Assembly: GCA_009917695.1 (NCBI GenBank)
Contig: JAACJG010000001.1
Coordinates: forward strand, 331,219 to 395,218
Direction: 5' to 3'
DNA length: 64,000 nt
Source of the DNA: Candidatus Rifleibacterium amylolyticum
GTDB taxonomy: Bacteria > Muiribacteriota > Ozemobacteria > Ozemobacterales > Ozemobacteraceae
Shown here: positions 26,336 through 34,617 of the stretch, in pieces
Layout: every line of letters starts with the position of its first letter
How positions within the stretch are numbered: the first letter of the stretch is position 1
Position numbers and translations under genes: made by a program
Notes under the pieces: model-generated
Told to the model about the DNA's origin: nothing
Seen by the model: only the letters and a program-made list of their open reading frames with translations
The model's database searches: none

Positions 26336-28342
26336 GTGAAAAAGCTTACTATCGCACTCATGGTTATGGCTGTTCTGCTTTTTGCATGCGGCATTTACAA
26401 TTATTATCGCTATCACTCGTCTATCGATGCATTCAGCGAGCAAACACTGGCTGAGGCCAGGACTCGCATGCAGGATTCGGCTGAGAATATCGACAGGCAG
26501 ATTTCCGATCTGCAGAAACAGGCAGCTGGACTGGCAGAAGAATTTGCGCGAGATTTTGAACTTAAAGCGTCTTCTACAGCCAGATTTCAGGAAATTCTCG
26601 CGTCTTCGCCTGTTTTGCTGGGGGCGGGCCTGCTGAAACGCAGCGAACTGGCCAGTGCCGATTCTCGTCGCCGCTCACCCGGGTATGTTGCAAAAGGAGA
26701 AAAGGCAAGCCTGAACCTGGCCGACCTGCTTCAGTTATGCGTTTATTCAGCTGGCGTCACATCAGATGGTGATGAAGATGAAGTGGTCGTTTTCGACCTG
26801 TCGCGGCAGCAGTTGCAGAATTATCTCTATTCTTTGCATGTCGGCAAGCAGGGGTATGCCTTTATAATCGCTTCTAACGGCGAATTTATCTGCCATCCGA
26901 GCGAGAGTCTCATGCACGGTGGCAAAACCATATACGATCATGCCAACGAAGAAAAAGTGGCTTCTCTGGCAGACCTAGGCAAAGCCGCAGCATCAGGGCA
27001 GTCCGGCAAATTTGATCTGCTTGCCGATGTGTCTGGAAATCCCATGTGGGGACTGCTGTTACCAATGAAAACAACTGGCTGGTCGCTGGTAAAAATTATT
27101 CTTAAAGAACCGGTATTACAGCCTACGGTCGAGCAACAGAAGCAGCGCTATGCTGCGGTAACGCTCATCGTCGTTTCCATCTCGATGCTGCTTCTGCTTG
27201 CTGGTCTTGCGTTGAGCAAAGATACCAACATCAGATGGTGGGCCGCCTCGGTTCTGCTCAGCGCTGGTCTTTGCGTTGGCATTGCGGTGCTCTGGCAACT
27301 CAATCTTTCCAATGTGCGATACAGCCATCGGGGTGAGGTTCCAGTCGCGGACGAAGGCGTGCTCGAACAATATCTCGATAACCTCAGTTATCGAATGATT
27401 CTTGATGGACATGATGTCCCGAAACGCATTAAAACAGGTGTTTTTCTGCAGTCGGTAGATTTTCAATCGGCGGTAAGTCTCAAAATTACCGGATATGTCT
27501 GGCAGAAGTTTCGCACTGATTTGCCGATGGAAGTCGAAGAAGGTGTGATTTTCCCGGACGCTCAGGAAGTAGAAATGGAAAAAGCTTATGAGCGCACTAT
27601 CGGAAACATACGAACGGTAGGCTGGCATTTCAGTCTGCTGTTGCGCGAAAGCTTCGATTATCAGACCTATCCGTTCGATCTCGAAAGCGTATGGTTACGC
27701 ATGTGGCCAGTAGAGTTCGACAAAAACATCGTGCTGGTGCCGGATTTTGACAGTTATGTCCTGATGACGCCCGAGTTTTTGCCGGGTATAGAGGCAAGTC
27801 TGCTTCTGCCAGGCTGGAAATTGCTGCAGAGCAATTTCAGTTATCTTGCAGCTTCATATAATACTAATTTTGGCATAGCTCGTTATGCCGGTCTCGAAGA
27901 CTTCCCCGAACTGCATTTTAACCTGATCATCCGTCGCAATTTCATGGATCCTTTCATTTCGAGCATTCTTCCGCTCATAGTTGTGCTGATACTGCTGTTT
28001 ATCATGCAGATGACCTGTTCGCGTGAAGAAAACCTCAAAGACCTTTTTGGTTTTTCGGCCGGCGCCATTCTTGCTGGTGTTGCCGCTCTCTTTTTTGTCG
28101 TGATTTTTGCTCATATTGACCTGCGCAAAGGTCTCGAAGTCGCAAAAATCATGTACATGGATTTTTATTATTTCGTTATTTATCTGTTATTCATGCTGGT
28201 ATCGGTCAATTCTGTGCTTTTCTGCTGGCCGCGCGAATTTTCGCTTATTCACTATCGGGATAACCTGATACCCAAATTGCTTTACTGGCCTTTTGTACTA
28301 AGTGTTCTTTTTGTTACCACCGCTTTTTACTTTTCACCTTGA
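26336..28342 (+). CDS. Cache sensor fused to a pentameric ligand-gated ion channel-like module
   Basis: A 668-residue membrane protein with a GTG start (GGAG eight bases before). Order: TM (6-22); extracytoplasmic Cache-type sensor (about 25-262; the GKQGYAFIIASNGEFICHP segment is characteristic); TM (273-293); short loop; TM (301-322); a second extracytoplasmic beta-rich region (323-537); then four spans (541-560, 570-595, 607-630, 648-665). The last part resembles prokaryotic pentameric channels: WQKFRTDL near 389, a Tyr-Pro-Phe-Asp loop at 445-448, and a pre-M1 Arg-Arg leading into a Pro-containing first span (ILPL). The predicted in/out order fits. If so, a small extracellular molecule gates ion flow. 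The pore-lining helix would be 570-595. The channel assignment rests on motif and topology and is moderate. Confidence 0.7.
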   Translation: MKKLTIALMVMAVLLFACGIYNYYRYHSSIDAFSEQTLAEARTRMQDSAENIDRQISDLQKQAAGLAEEFARDFELKASSTARFQEILASSPVLLGAGLLKRSELASADSRRRSPGYVAKGEKASLNLADLLQLCVYSAGVTSDGDEDEVVVFDLSRQQLQNYLYSLHVGKQGYAFIIASNGEFICHPSESLMHGGKTIYDHANEEKVASLADLGKAAASGQSGKFDLLADVSGNPMWGLLLPMKTTGWSLVKIILKEPVLQPTVEQQKQRYAAVTLIVVSISMLLLLAGLALSKDTNIRWWAASVLLSAGLCVGIAVLWQLNLSNVRYSHRGEVPVADEGVLEQYLDNLSYRMILDGHDVPKRIKTGVFLQSVDFQSAVSLKITGYVWQKFRTDLPMEVEEGVIFPDAQEVEMEKAYERTIGNIRTVGWHFSLLLRESFDYQTYPFDLESVWLRMWPVEFDKNIVLVPDFDSYVLMTPEFLPGIEASLLLPGWKLLQSNFSYLAASYNTNFGIARYAGLEDFPELHFNLIIRRNFMDPFISSILPLIVVLILLFIMQMTCSREENLKDLFGFSAGAILAGVAALFFVVIFAHIDLRKGLEVAKIMYMDFYYFVIYLLFMLVSVNSVLFCWPREFSLIHYRDNLIPKLLYWPFVLSVLFVTTAFYFSP

Positions 28343-28589
28343 ATCTGCTCAAACACAAGCTTTTAGCGTTGTGACGGATGGTTATATCTGCACGGCATAA
28401 TCTTCTGCGTAACATATAAAAAGCATTCTCTGCTTTCGTTTTTTTACGATTGCATGAGCATCTGCAGTGGTTTGACAGATCTCTGTTCGTTTAATGTCGG
28501 CTGCTTTGCGCAACAAAACCGGTCATGTGTCACTCGCGTGCTTTGTCTTCAAATATAATCAGCATACAGACCAGGCGAGGAGTGATTTT

Positions 28590-29063
28590 ATGAAAATCAG
28601 ACCGGGTATCTTATTGTGTTTTTTCTTCTGTCTCTTGCAAATGGCTGCCGTGGCGAAGCCGGTGCAGCTTACCAGTTTCGGCGATCTGATGAGCGCCCTC
28701 AGACAGGGCTACCATGTGCGCGCAATTGTGCATTATGGTGACTGCAAGCTGCTGGTTGACGGCAAGGAGACCAAGGCTCCCGATGCGGTTGGCGGCATGG
28801 ATATCGATGTGTTCGAATATTTTGCGAAGAACTCGGTCAGAAACGCCGAAGCCTTTCTCGCCTTTTCGCACACCAGCATGATCAACCTCAAAGGCTACCT
28901 CTACAATTACGTCAAATTCAAGATTTACGAAGACAATCGCGTCGAAGTCACCGCGCAGTATGCCAAAACCATTTCATACCGCAAGATCATGGATGAAACC
29001 TTCTACACGACGATCAACGACAAGTCGGGAAAAGGCGCGCTCTACCTGTTCTGCGACATGTGA
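28590..29063 (+). CDS. VirK-family secreted protein
   Basis: A 157-residue protein with a signal peptide (cleavage near residue 22). It matches the VirK family (named after the Agrobacterium Ti-plasmid gene) along its length: L-x-x-A-L-x-x-G-x-x-V-R at the start of the mature part, a Tyr-x-x-Cys-x-L strand, GG-x-x-I-D-x-F-E-Y-F, AFSHTSMI, YNYVKFKIYEDNRVEV and a C-terminal MDETFYTTIND segment. The molecular function of VirK proteins is not established. AGGAG seven bases before ATG 28590 sets the start; a longer open frame from 28494 is rejected because it would bury this ribosome site and signal peptide. The flanks carry no partner gene. Confidence 0.82.
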   Translation: MKIRPGILLCFFFCLLQMAAVAKPVQLTSFGDLMSALRQGYHVRAIVHYGDCKLLVDGKETKAPDAVGGMDIDVFEYFAKNSVRNAEAFLAFSHTSMINLKGYLYNYVKFKIYEDNRVEVTAQYAKTISYRKIMDETFYTTINDKSGKGALYLFCDM

Positions 29064-29154
29064 TTACCTGATGAGCCCTTAGTTTTTTGATAATGACTGA
29101 TACCCAATAATCATGAACAGTAACAATTGAACTAAGTGAAGGCGAACGGTCTGA

Positions 29155-29233
29155 ACAATACCCGTACCCGTGCTCGTGCTCGTAATCGTAATCGTAATCG
29201 ATTGTGTTTTCAATTACGATTACAAGCGCCGCT
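29155..29233. repeat. hexanucleotide tandem tract with adjoining inverted repeat
   Basis: From about 29155 the sequence runs in six-base steps built on a CGT core (CCCGTA, CCCGTG, CTCGTG, CTCGTA, then ATCGTA repeated). The last units (GTAATCGTAATCG...) can pair with CAATTACGATTAC at 29211-29223, giving an AT-rich hairpin. The tract is intergenic, before the metallopeptidase gene. It is a simple-sequence repeat with no visible coding value. Confidence 0.7.
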
Positions 29234-29302
29234 TCGCTGAGCACGAATAAATGTCGGGTATAGTTCAGTTTAAATTGAATTAAATCGTATGGAGTAAGCA
29301 TT

Positions 29303-30934
29303 ATGACCAGATTTATGCAGTTGATTGTCTTTGTCGCACTATGTTGCAGCCTTTCGGCAGCTCAAGCATTTGTCGCACCGGAAGAAAAGCATAATGTATT
29401 GCGTAGTGACGACAATGGCAGACCGGCGTCAACGCGTGCAATCGAAGGTGTTATGAGTTCAGCAGATATACTGGAAAAAGCTGAGCAGGTAATTTTTACA
29501 GCAGACGGCAGCCGTGTTTCAAGTGTACGCGGGCGTTTTGCTTTCGAACGCCGCGAAAGCAGCGAAGCCGCGGTGCGCGCTTTTCTGCTTGCTCATCGGT
29601 CACTTTTCAATCTGCCCGACGACCGAAGCATGCTGGAGTTTTCCGGTGATCGCAGTGGCGGCGGCAGCCGTCAGTTCAACTATCAGATGAGAATCTGTGA
29701 CATTCCGGTCGAAGCTTCAGAAATTGCGGTATATGTAGGCAATGATAACGAAATAGTCCTTATAAATGGCTCGTTTCCGATTGTCGGCGAGATCGCCAAC
29801 AGCATCAGTCTGGATGCCGCTGCAGCCATCGCGATTGCCGAAAAGCAGCTGGGCCTGCAGAAAAGGCGCGTTAACAGCAGCGCAGAGCGTTTGATTCATG
29901 TCGAAGAGAATGTCGGCCGGGTCTGCTATCGCGTTCATGTGGCCGCCGCGCAACCTCTCGGCGACTGGGAACTCCTGATCGACGCAGAAAGCGGCGCCGA
30001 GGTTTCCCGTCGCAATCTCATGCGTTTCTACGACGGCAAAGGAAGCACCTATGTCAGCCACCCGCTGAAGTGCGAGCCGACCGTCGAAACTCTGCCCGAT
30101 CTCATCGATGGCACGCTCAAGGGCAGATACGCCGACATTCATAATGACGAGACTGCCAATGCCGTCAGCGAAGATGGTACCTTTGTCTACCCGACCCATA
30201 ACCTGCATTTCAACGAGGCGATGATGTATTATCTGGTCAACCGGGTGCATGCCTATTTTTCGGGGCTCGGCTTCGACCGCCTCGATTCGCCGATGAAAGC
30301 GGTGGTCAGATACGATGTTCTCTATGACAACGCTTTTTTCAGCGTTCTCGAAAATGCGCTGTATTTCGGCGACGGCTACAAGTTCAACGATCTCGCCCGC
30401 GAAGAGAGCGTGTGTTTCCATGAATACGCCCATGCGGCGCGGCACCAGATCGTCAAGCTCAAATATGAGGGCGAAGCCGGCGCGATCGATGAGGGAGTCG
30501 CCGATTACTTTTCTGCCAGCCTCTCTGACGATCCGATCGTTGGCGAATTTATCGTCGCCAAAATGAATAAGCCTTGGTTGCGCAATCTCAGCGAAGCTCA
30601 GCATCATTATCCCGAAAGCATTGTCGGCCAGGTGCACGAAGACGGCAAAATCTGGGGGTGTACCCTCTGGGATCTGCGCGTTCGCCTTGGCGCCGCGACG
30701 GCTGATCGGCTAGTTCTCAACAGCCTATATTATCTCAGCCCCGATGCCACTTTTCTGCACGGCTTGAATGCTCTGCTGCTCGCCGACGAAAACACATCTG
30801 CCGGCAAAAACAGCGCCGTTATCAGAGAAGTTCTTGCCGCGCGGGGCATCTGCGAGGAAAATTCCCGACGCTATATTTTTTCAGGCAGGCAGATTCGGCA
30901 GATCATACACTTCGAGTCGCTGCATAATAATTAG
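29303..30934 (+). CDS. thermolysin-like secreted zinc metallopeptidase with FTP propeptide
   Basis: A 543-residue precursor with a signal peptide (about 1-22). An FTP/PepSY-type propeptide region (about 65-240; Gly-Arg-Phe-Ala-Phe-Glu and a repeated beta hairpin) is followed by a peptidase domain with the zinc motif HEYAH (His373, Glu374, His377). The third ligand is probably Glu397 in DEGVADYF. The 20-residue gap from the second His to this Glu equals that of thermolysin, placing it among the gluzincins (M4/M36-like). It should be secreted and self-activating by propeptide removal. The ATG has GGAG eight bases upstream. It is followed closely by an M23 peptidase on the same strand, suggesting an extracellular or wall-active pair. 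Confidence 0.85.
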   Translation: MTRFMQLIVFVALCCSLSAAQAFVAPEEKHNVLRSDDNGRPASTRAIEGVMSSADILEKAEQVIFTADGSRVSSVRGRFAFERRESSEAAVRAFLLAHRSLFNLPDDRSMLEFSGDRSGGGSRQFNYQMRICDIPVEASEIAVYVGNDNEIVLINGSFPIVGEIANSISLDAAAAIAIAEKQLGLQKRRVNSSAERLIHVEENVGRVCYRVHVAAAQPLGDWELLIDAESGAEVSRRNLMRFYDGKGSTYVSHPLKCEPTVETLPDLIDGTLKGRYADIHNDETANAVSEDGTFVYPTHNLHFNEAMMYYLVNRVHAYFSGLGFDRLDSPMKAVVRYDVLYDNAFFSVLENALYFGDGYKFNDLAREESVCFHEYAHAARHQIVKLKYEGEAGAIDEGVADYFSASLSDDPIVGEFIVAKMNKPWLRNLSEAQHHYPESIVGQVHEDGKIWGCTLWDLRVRLGAATADRLVLNSLYYLSPDATFLHGLNALLLADENTSAGKNSAVIREVLAARGICEENSRRYIFSGRQIRQIIHFESLHNN

Positions 30935-30967
30935 TGTGTAATGAGACAAACCTTTCGGAGGTATAAA

Positions 30968-31642
30968 ATGACAAGTCGCAGGTTTCTGACGGTAAAATTT
31001 ATTGTGTTATTCGCATTTGTTTCATTCTGTCTGCCGGTTTTAAGTTCGGATTACTATGCGCAGAATCCCGCGCCAGCGTTTCATTCGACAATTCTTCAGG
31101 AAAGCGCGCCGGTACAGACTGCCGCTTCCGCTTTTCCGGGCAATCTCAGTTGGCGAATGCAGGAAACTCCAAGCATTATGACTTACAAGGTGGCTTTTGC
31201 CGGGACTCCCGGCAAACCGGCATCACACGAAGGCATGGATTTCGTGCATAATATATCTTCAGTTCCACATGTTCCGGTTATAGCAGCTGCGGCAGGAACC
31301 GTTGCCTATGTACGCACCGGGTGCCCGCAGAGCTCGATGTTCTCGCACAATACTGCACTGCGTGAAGCCGGAGCCGGATGGGGAAACCACGTGGTGCTCT
31401 ATCATGGCAACGGAATTTACACCCGCTACGCACATCTCGCCCCGGGATCGGTCAAGGCAGAAGTCGGCGAAAAGATGGTTGCCGGTGACGTCATCGGCGA
31501 AATGGGCAACAGCGGCCGCAGTGAAACCCGCCATCTGCATTTTGAAGTCGGCTACAAAAAAACATACTTTGTCGCCAGCAAGCCATCTCAGAGCTTCGAC
31601 CTCGTTCTCAATCCTGAAAAATTCATGCCGATAAAACCTTGA
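30968..31642 (+). CDS. M23 (LytM-type) metallopeptidase
   Basis: A 224-residue exported protein. After the signal peptide and a ~50-residue linker, the M23 domain shows the first zinc ligands in His-Glu-Gly-Met-Asp (His87, Asp91), a YAHLAPGS strand and the catalytic HLHFEV near the C-terminus. Members cut peptide cross-links of peptidoglycan. ATG 30968 is chosen because GGAGG lies six bases before it; the frame is open to 30941 within what would be the leader. No LysM or SH3 targeting domain is present. It ends 17 bases from the convergent histidine kinase gene with no clear terminator between. Confidence 0.85.
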   Translation: MTSRRFLTVKFIVLFAFVSFCLPVLSSDYYAQNPAPAFHSTILQESAPVQTAASAFPGNLSWRMQETPSIMTYKVAFAGTPGKPASHEGMDFVHNISSVPHVPVIAAAAGTVAYVRTGCPQSSMFSHNTALREAGAGWGNHVVLYHGNGIYTRYAHLAPGSVKAEVGEKMVAGDVIGEMGNSGRSETRHLHFEVGYKKTYFVASKPSQSFDLVLNPEKFMPIKP

Positions 31643-31659
31643 TCGGCAGCACTGTCTCA

Positions 31660-33912
31660 TCAGGACTTGAGAATTTCGTGAAGTTTCTGTGAGAGTTCTT
31701 CGATCTGGTAGGGTTTTTGCAGGAAGCCGGCGGCGCCTGCTTTGAGCAGGCGGCTGGCAGCACCGTTGATGCTGAAGCCGGAGGCGAGTAGAATCTTGAC
31801 GTTGGGGTTGATCGCCCGCATGGCTTCAAACGTCTCGGGGCCGGCAAGTCTGGGCATGACCATGTCAAGAACGACGGCATCGACATCCTGGCTGATGGCA
31901 CGGAACAGATCGACGGCCTCTTCGCCGTCGCGGCACTCGAGAACTTTATAACCAAGATCTTCGAGCATTCTTGCGGTGGCTTCGCGCACTACCGTTTCGT
32001 CGTCAACAAGCAGAATATTGCCTTTGCCGGGTATGCGTCCGGTGGTCTGACTGACTTGAATTTGTGCCTGCCCGCCTTGGTTTCCAGCGGGCAAAAGCAC
32101 CCTGAAGGTTGTGCCTTTGTTTATTTCACTGTATACCGATATCGCGCCGCCATGATTTTTTATCGCGCCATAAGTGGCGGCCAGACCGAGTCCGGTCCCT
32201 TTTCCCTGCTGCTTTGTTGTAAAAAAAGGTTCGAAGAGACGATTTTTGATCTCTTCACTGATGCCTGTTCCGGTGTCGGTTACATTTATCTGAAGATAGC
32301 TGCCGGGCGGAAGGTCGTGCCCCCTGACTTTTTCACGAAACTCGACGTTTGCTGTCGAAAAACTGAGCTCACCACCGTCCGGCATCGCGTCACGGGCGTT
32401 GAGAGCCAGATTCAACAAGGCACTTTGGAGTTGTCCAGGATCACCCATGGCAATGGGTGCTGTTGCGCTGAGCTGCTGCCTGATTGTTATGCGGCGATCG
32501 ATGCTGTGTTGCAGCAGGCTTACTACTTCGGCGATAAGGTGATGTACATCGACAGGGCGGCTGACGAATTTGCCTTTGCGTGCAAAGGCCAGCAGTTGCC
32601 GGGTCAGATCGGCTGAATGCAGAACCGCAGATCTTATGCTCTCTGCCATCTTTTTCAGCTGCGGTTCATGTTCAAGCTTTTTGGCCAGAAGTTCGGAAAA
32701 GCCCAGCATGCCGCTGAGCTGGTTGTTGAAGTCATGCGCAATTCCGCCGGCGAGCTGGCCGATTGCTTCCATCTTTTCGCCCTGGCGCAGGCGATCTTCG
32801 AGCATGATGCGTTCGGTGACGTCGATGTGCGTGCCGATAGTTATCAGTGTCGGCTTGCCTTCGCTGTCACGCAGGGTTTTACCGCGCGACCAGATCCAGA
32901 TCCAGCGTCCGTCGTGGTGCTGCATGCGAAAGTTCTGCTGATACATTCCTTCAGGGTTTTTCATGTAAGAGTTAAAACTTTCATTCGCCTTGTCACGATC
33001 TTCCGGGTGCAACAGCGAGAGCCAGGTCTGGTCGAGATTCGCACTGCCCGACTGGTCGAAATCCTTTATGTCATAACCCAGCATCGAAAAATATTGCGGG
33101 CTGCACCATAAAAAGCCAGTGTCGGCATGGTATTCCCAGGCGCCGGTATTCGATGCTCCTATCAGCGCTTCATAGCGCGCGGCTGCTTCCTGATCTTTGC
33201 GTATCCGCGCTTCAAGCGCAGCGGCCATTGCGTTGACGTTATGGCACAGAGAGGCGATTTCGCCACCGGTTGTCTGGGTCACGACACGACTGGACAGATT
33301 GCCGCCGGCCATTTCCTGTACCTTCTCAATTATATGGCTGATCGGGCCCGATATCCAGCTTTGAATGGCGCGAGCCAGCAGAATCGAGAGAATCAGAACC
33401 ACCCCGAGGCTTATCAACATAGTTCTCAGACGCGATGCGAAGTAGTCTTGAAACGTGGCTGTTGATACAATAAGTCGCAGGGTGCCGTGGCGAGTTTCCT
33501 TGAAGGTCATCGGCTGCACTATTTCAAGACGTGCACCGCAGAGTTTTTGCATTGGCTGTGTGATATCGCCTATGTTTTTGGGGGCCGAGGCAATAAATCC
33601 CGGTCTGGTTCGCTCTGCAAAAAGATTTCCGCTCGCGTCGTAGATTTGTGCTTCTTCAATATCAGGAAGCAGAAAAAGTTTCTCGAGATTTTCTTCAGCT
33701 TCCTTCTGGTAGCCAAATATCAGCTCGCTGACGCTATATTCAGCTGCCAGCCTGGCCAGCATGCCTGACTGCGTCGCTACCGTATCACGGTAATAAATAC
33801 TGTCGAAATACGAGGCAACCGAGAAAAAGCTCGCCAGAGCTATGAAAGTGACCACCATGATGGAAAATGTCAGCATGGTGCTGATCGACATGTTTTTGAT
33901 CAGCGCTTTCAT
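31660..33912 (-). CDS. hybrid sensor histidine kinase (HAMP-PAS-HisKA-HATPase-REC)
   Basis: A 750-residue membrane kinase. Two spans (about 12-35 and 165-185) flank a periplasmic sensor of ~130 residues. Then come HAMP (186-240), PAS (245-370), the dimerisation helix with the phosphoacceptor His393 (GGIAHDFNN), an ATPase with N box [11 protein letters not shown]1 DTGTG and G2 GKGTGLGL, and a C-terminal receiver with Asp683 (VLDMVMP) plus DD at 637-638. The His motif is of the HDFNN class that often pairs with receiver domains. Its start overlaps the YfiR gene's stop by four bases, after the TonB receptor gene, so the three form an operon. Output is probably phosphorelay to an unlinked regulator, as no DNA-binding response regulator is adjacent. 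Confidence 0.92.
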   Translation of the reverse strand: MKALIKNMSISTMLTFSIMVVTFIALASFFSVASYFDSIYYRDTVATQSGMLARLAAEYSVSELIFGYQKEAEENLEKLFLLPDIEEAQIYDASGNLFAERTRPGFIASAPKNIGDITQPMQKLCGARLEIVQPMTFKETRHGTLRLIVSTATFQDYFASRLRTMLISLGVVLILSILLARAIQSWISGPISHIIEKVQEMAGGNLSSRVVTQTTGGEIASLCHNVNAMAAALEARIRKDQEAAARYEALIGASNTGAWEYHADTGFLWCSPQYFSMLGYDIKDFDQSGSANLDQTWLSLLHPEDRDKANESFNSYMKNPEGMYQQNFRMQHHDGRWIWIWSRGKTLRDSEGKPTLITIGTHIDVTERIMLEDRLRQGEKMEAIGQLAGGIAHDFNNQLSGMLGFSELLAKKLEHEPQLKKMAESIRSAVLHSADLTRQLLAFARKGKFVSRPVDVHHLIAEVVSLLQHSIDRRITIRQQLSATAPIAMGDPGQLQSALLNLALNARDAMPDGGELSFSTANVEFREKVRGHDLPPGSYLQINVTDTGTGISEEIKNRLFEPFFTTKQQGKGTGLGLAATYGAIKNHGGAISVYSEINKGTTFRVLLPAGNQGGQAQIQVSQTTGRIPGKGNILLVDDETVVREATARMLEDLGYKVLECRDGEEAVDLFRAISQDVDAVVLDMVMPRLAGPETFEAMRAINPNVKILLASGFSINGAASRLLKAGAAGFLQKPYQIEELSQKLHEILKS

Positions 33913-34505
33913 TCTTTGAGTTCTCCGTAGATTCGTGAGGCCAGACGAAGAAGGGCAGCAGGAATTTGCAGCCGGCTTTTTTCAGCCGAATCTAAATTGA
34001 CATTGAAGCGCATGCGCCCTTCAATGATCTGAAAGTCAATGTGGGTGCCATTTTTAGCGAATTCTTCCGAGTCGCCGACGGTGAGAACTGGTTGCCCGTT
34101 AACTTCTGAAAGAAGCTCGTCTAAGTGCATCTGCTCGCTTTTTTCGATGAAAACGAGATGATACTCGTGGTGCTTTTTTGCTTCATACTGTACGACAGCA
34201 ACTTTTCGATCGTGAATTTTTTCTGCTCCAGCGCGGTTCAGCAGATATGAATCGAAGGGATCGCGGCCGGCAATGGCGATCACAAAGGGCTGGTCGGGGC
34301 TCGAGAATGCTTCAGCCGGCCAGCTGACGAACTCGGCGATACGAAACAACATCTCGGCTTTGACCTGATATTCCGGAAACCCGGGCTTACTCTGCGCCCA
34401 CAGGGTTGAGCCAAGTGTCAGCAGAAATACCAGAACCAGCGACACCGGTATTTTGTATGCATTTAATCTCCTGTCAGGCCATCTGTCACTGCGACTGCGA
34501 AGCAT
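33909..34505 (-). CDS. YfiR-family periplasmic protein
   Basis: About 198 residues from ATG 34505, comprising a basic N-terminus, a signal/anchor segment and the YfiR (DUF4154) domain. The pattern of the family is clear: the Lys-Ala-x-x-Leu-x-x-Ile-x-x-Phe-Val-x-Trp-Pro opening, an (F/V)-x-I-x-(I/V)-x-G-x-D-P-F strand, the FIEKSE segment, and the end motif MRFNVNLDSAEKSRLQIPAALLRLA (given in outline). In Pseudomonas YfiR is a periplasmic repressor of a cyclase; here the downstream partner is a histidine kinase. Starts at 34529 or a TTG at 34628 are possible; none has a strong ribosome site. The gene is followed with overlap by the kinase and preceded by a TonB receptor. Confidence 0.85.
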   Translation of the reverse strand: MLRSRSDRWPDRRLNAYKIPVSLVLVFLLTLGSTLWAQSKPGFPEYQVKAEMLFRIAEFVSWPAEAFSSPDQPFVIAIAGRDPFDSYLLNRAGAEKIHDRKVAVVQYEAKKHHEYHLVFIEKSEQMHLDELLSEVNGQPVLTVGDSEEFAKNGTHIDFQIIEGRMRFNVNLDSAEKSRLQIPAALLRLASRIYGELKE

Positions 34506-34617
34506 AGCTGAAGCAGGAAGCAATCTCATTGCATTCTCATAAAGCATCGGCAGCGATCGTGGCAATTGTCTATGTCCTGACGCTTTGCTTTCTGCAATGA
34601 CGGAAAAAGAATGCTTC

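Noticed and set aside
29717-30637. A 306-codon minus-strand frame across the metallopeptidase.
   Set aside because: The plus strand carries HEYAH and the downstream Glu at thermolysin spacing; the antisense has no support.
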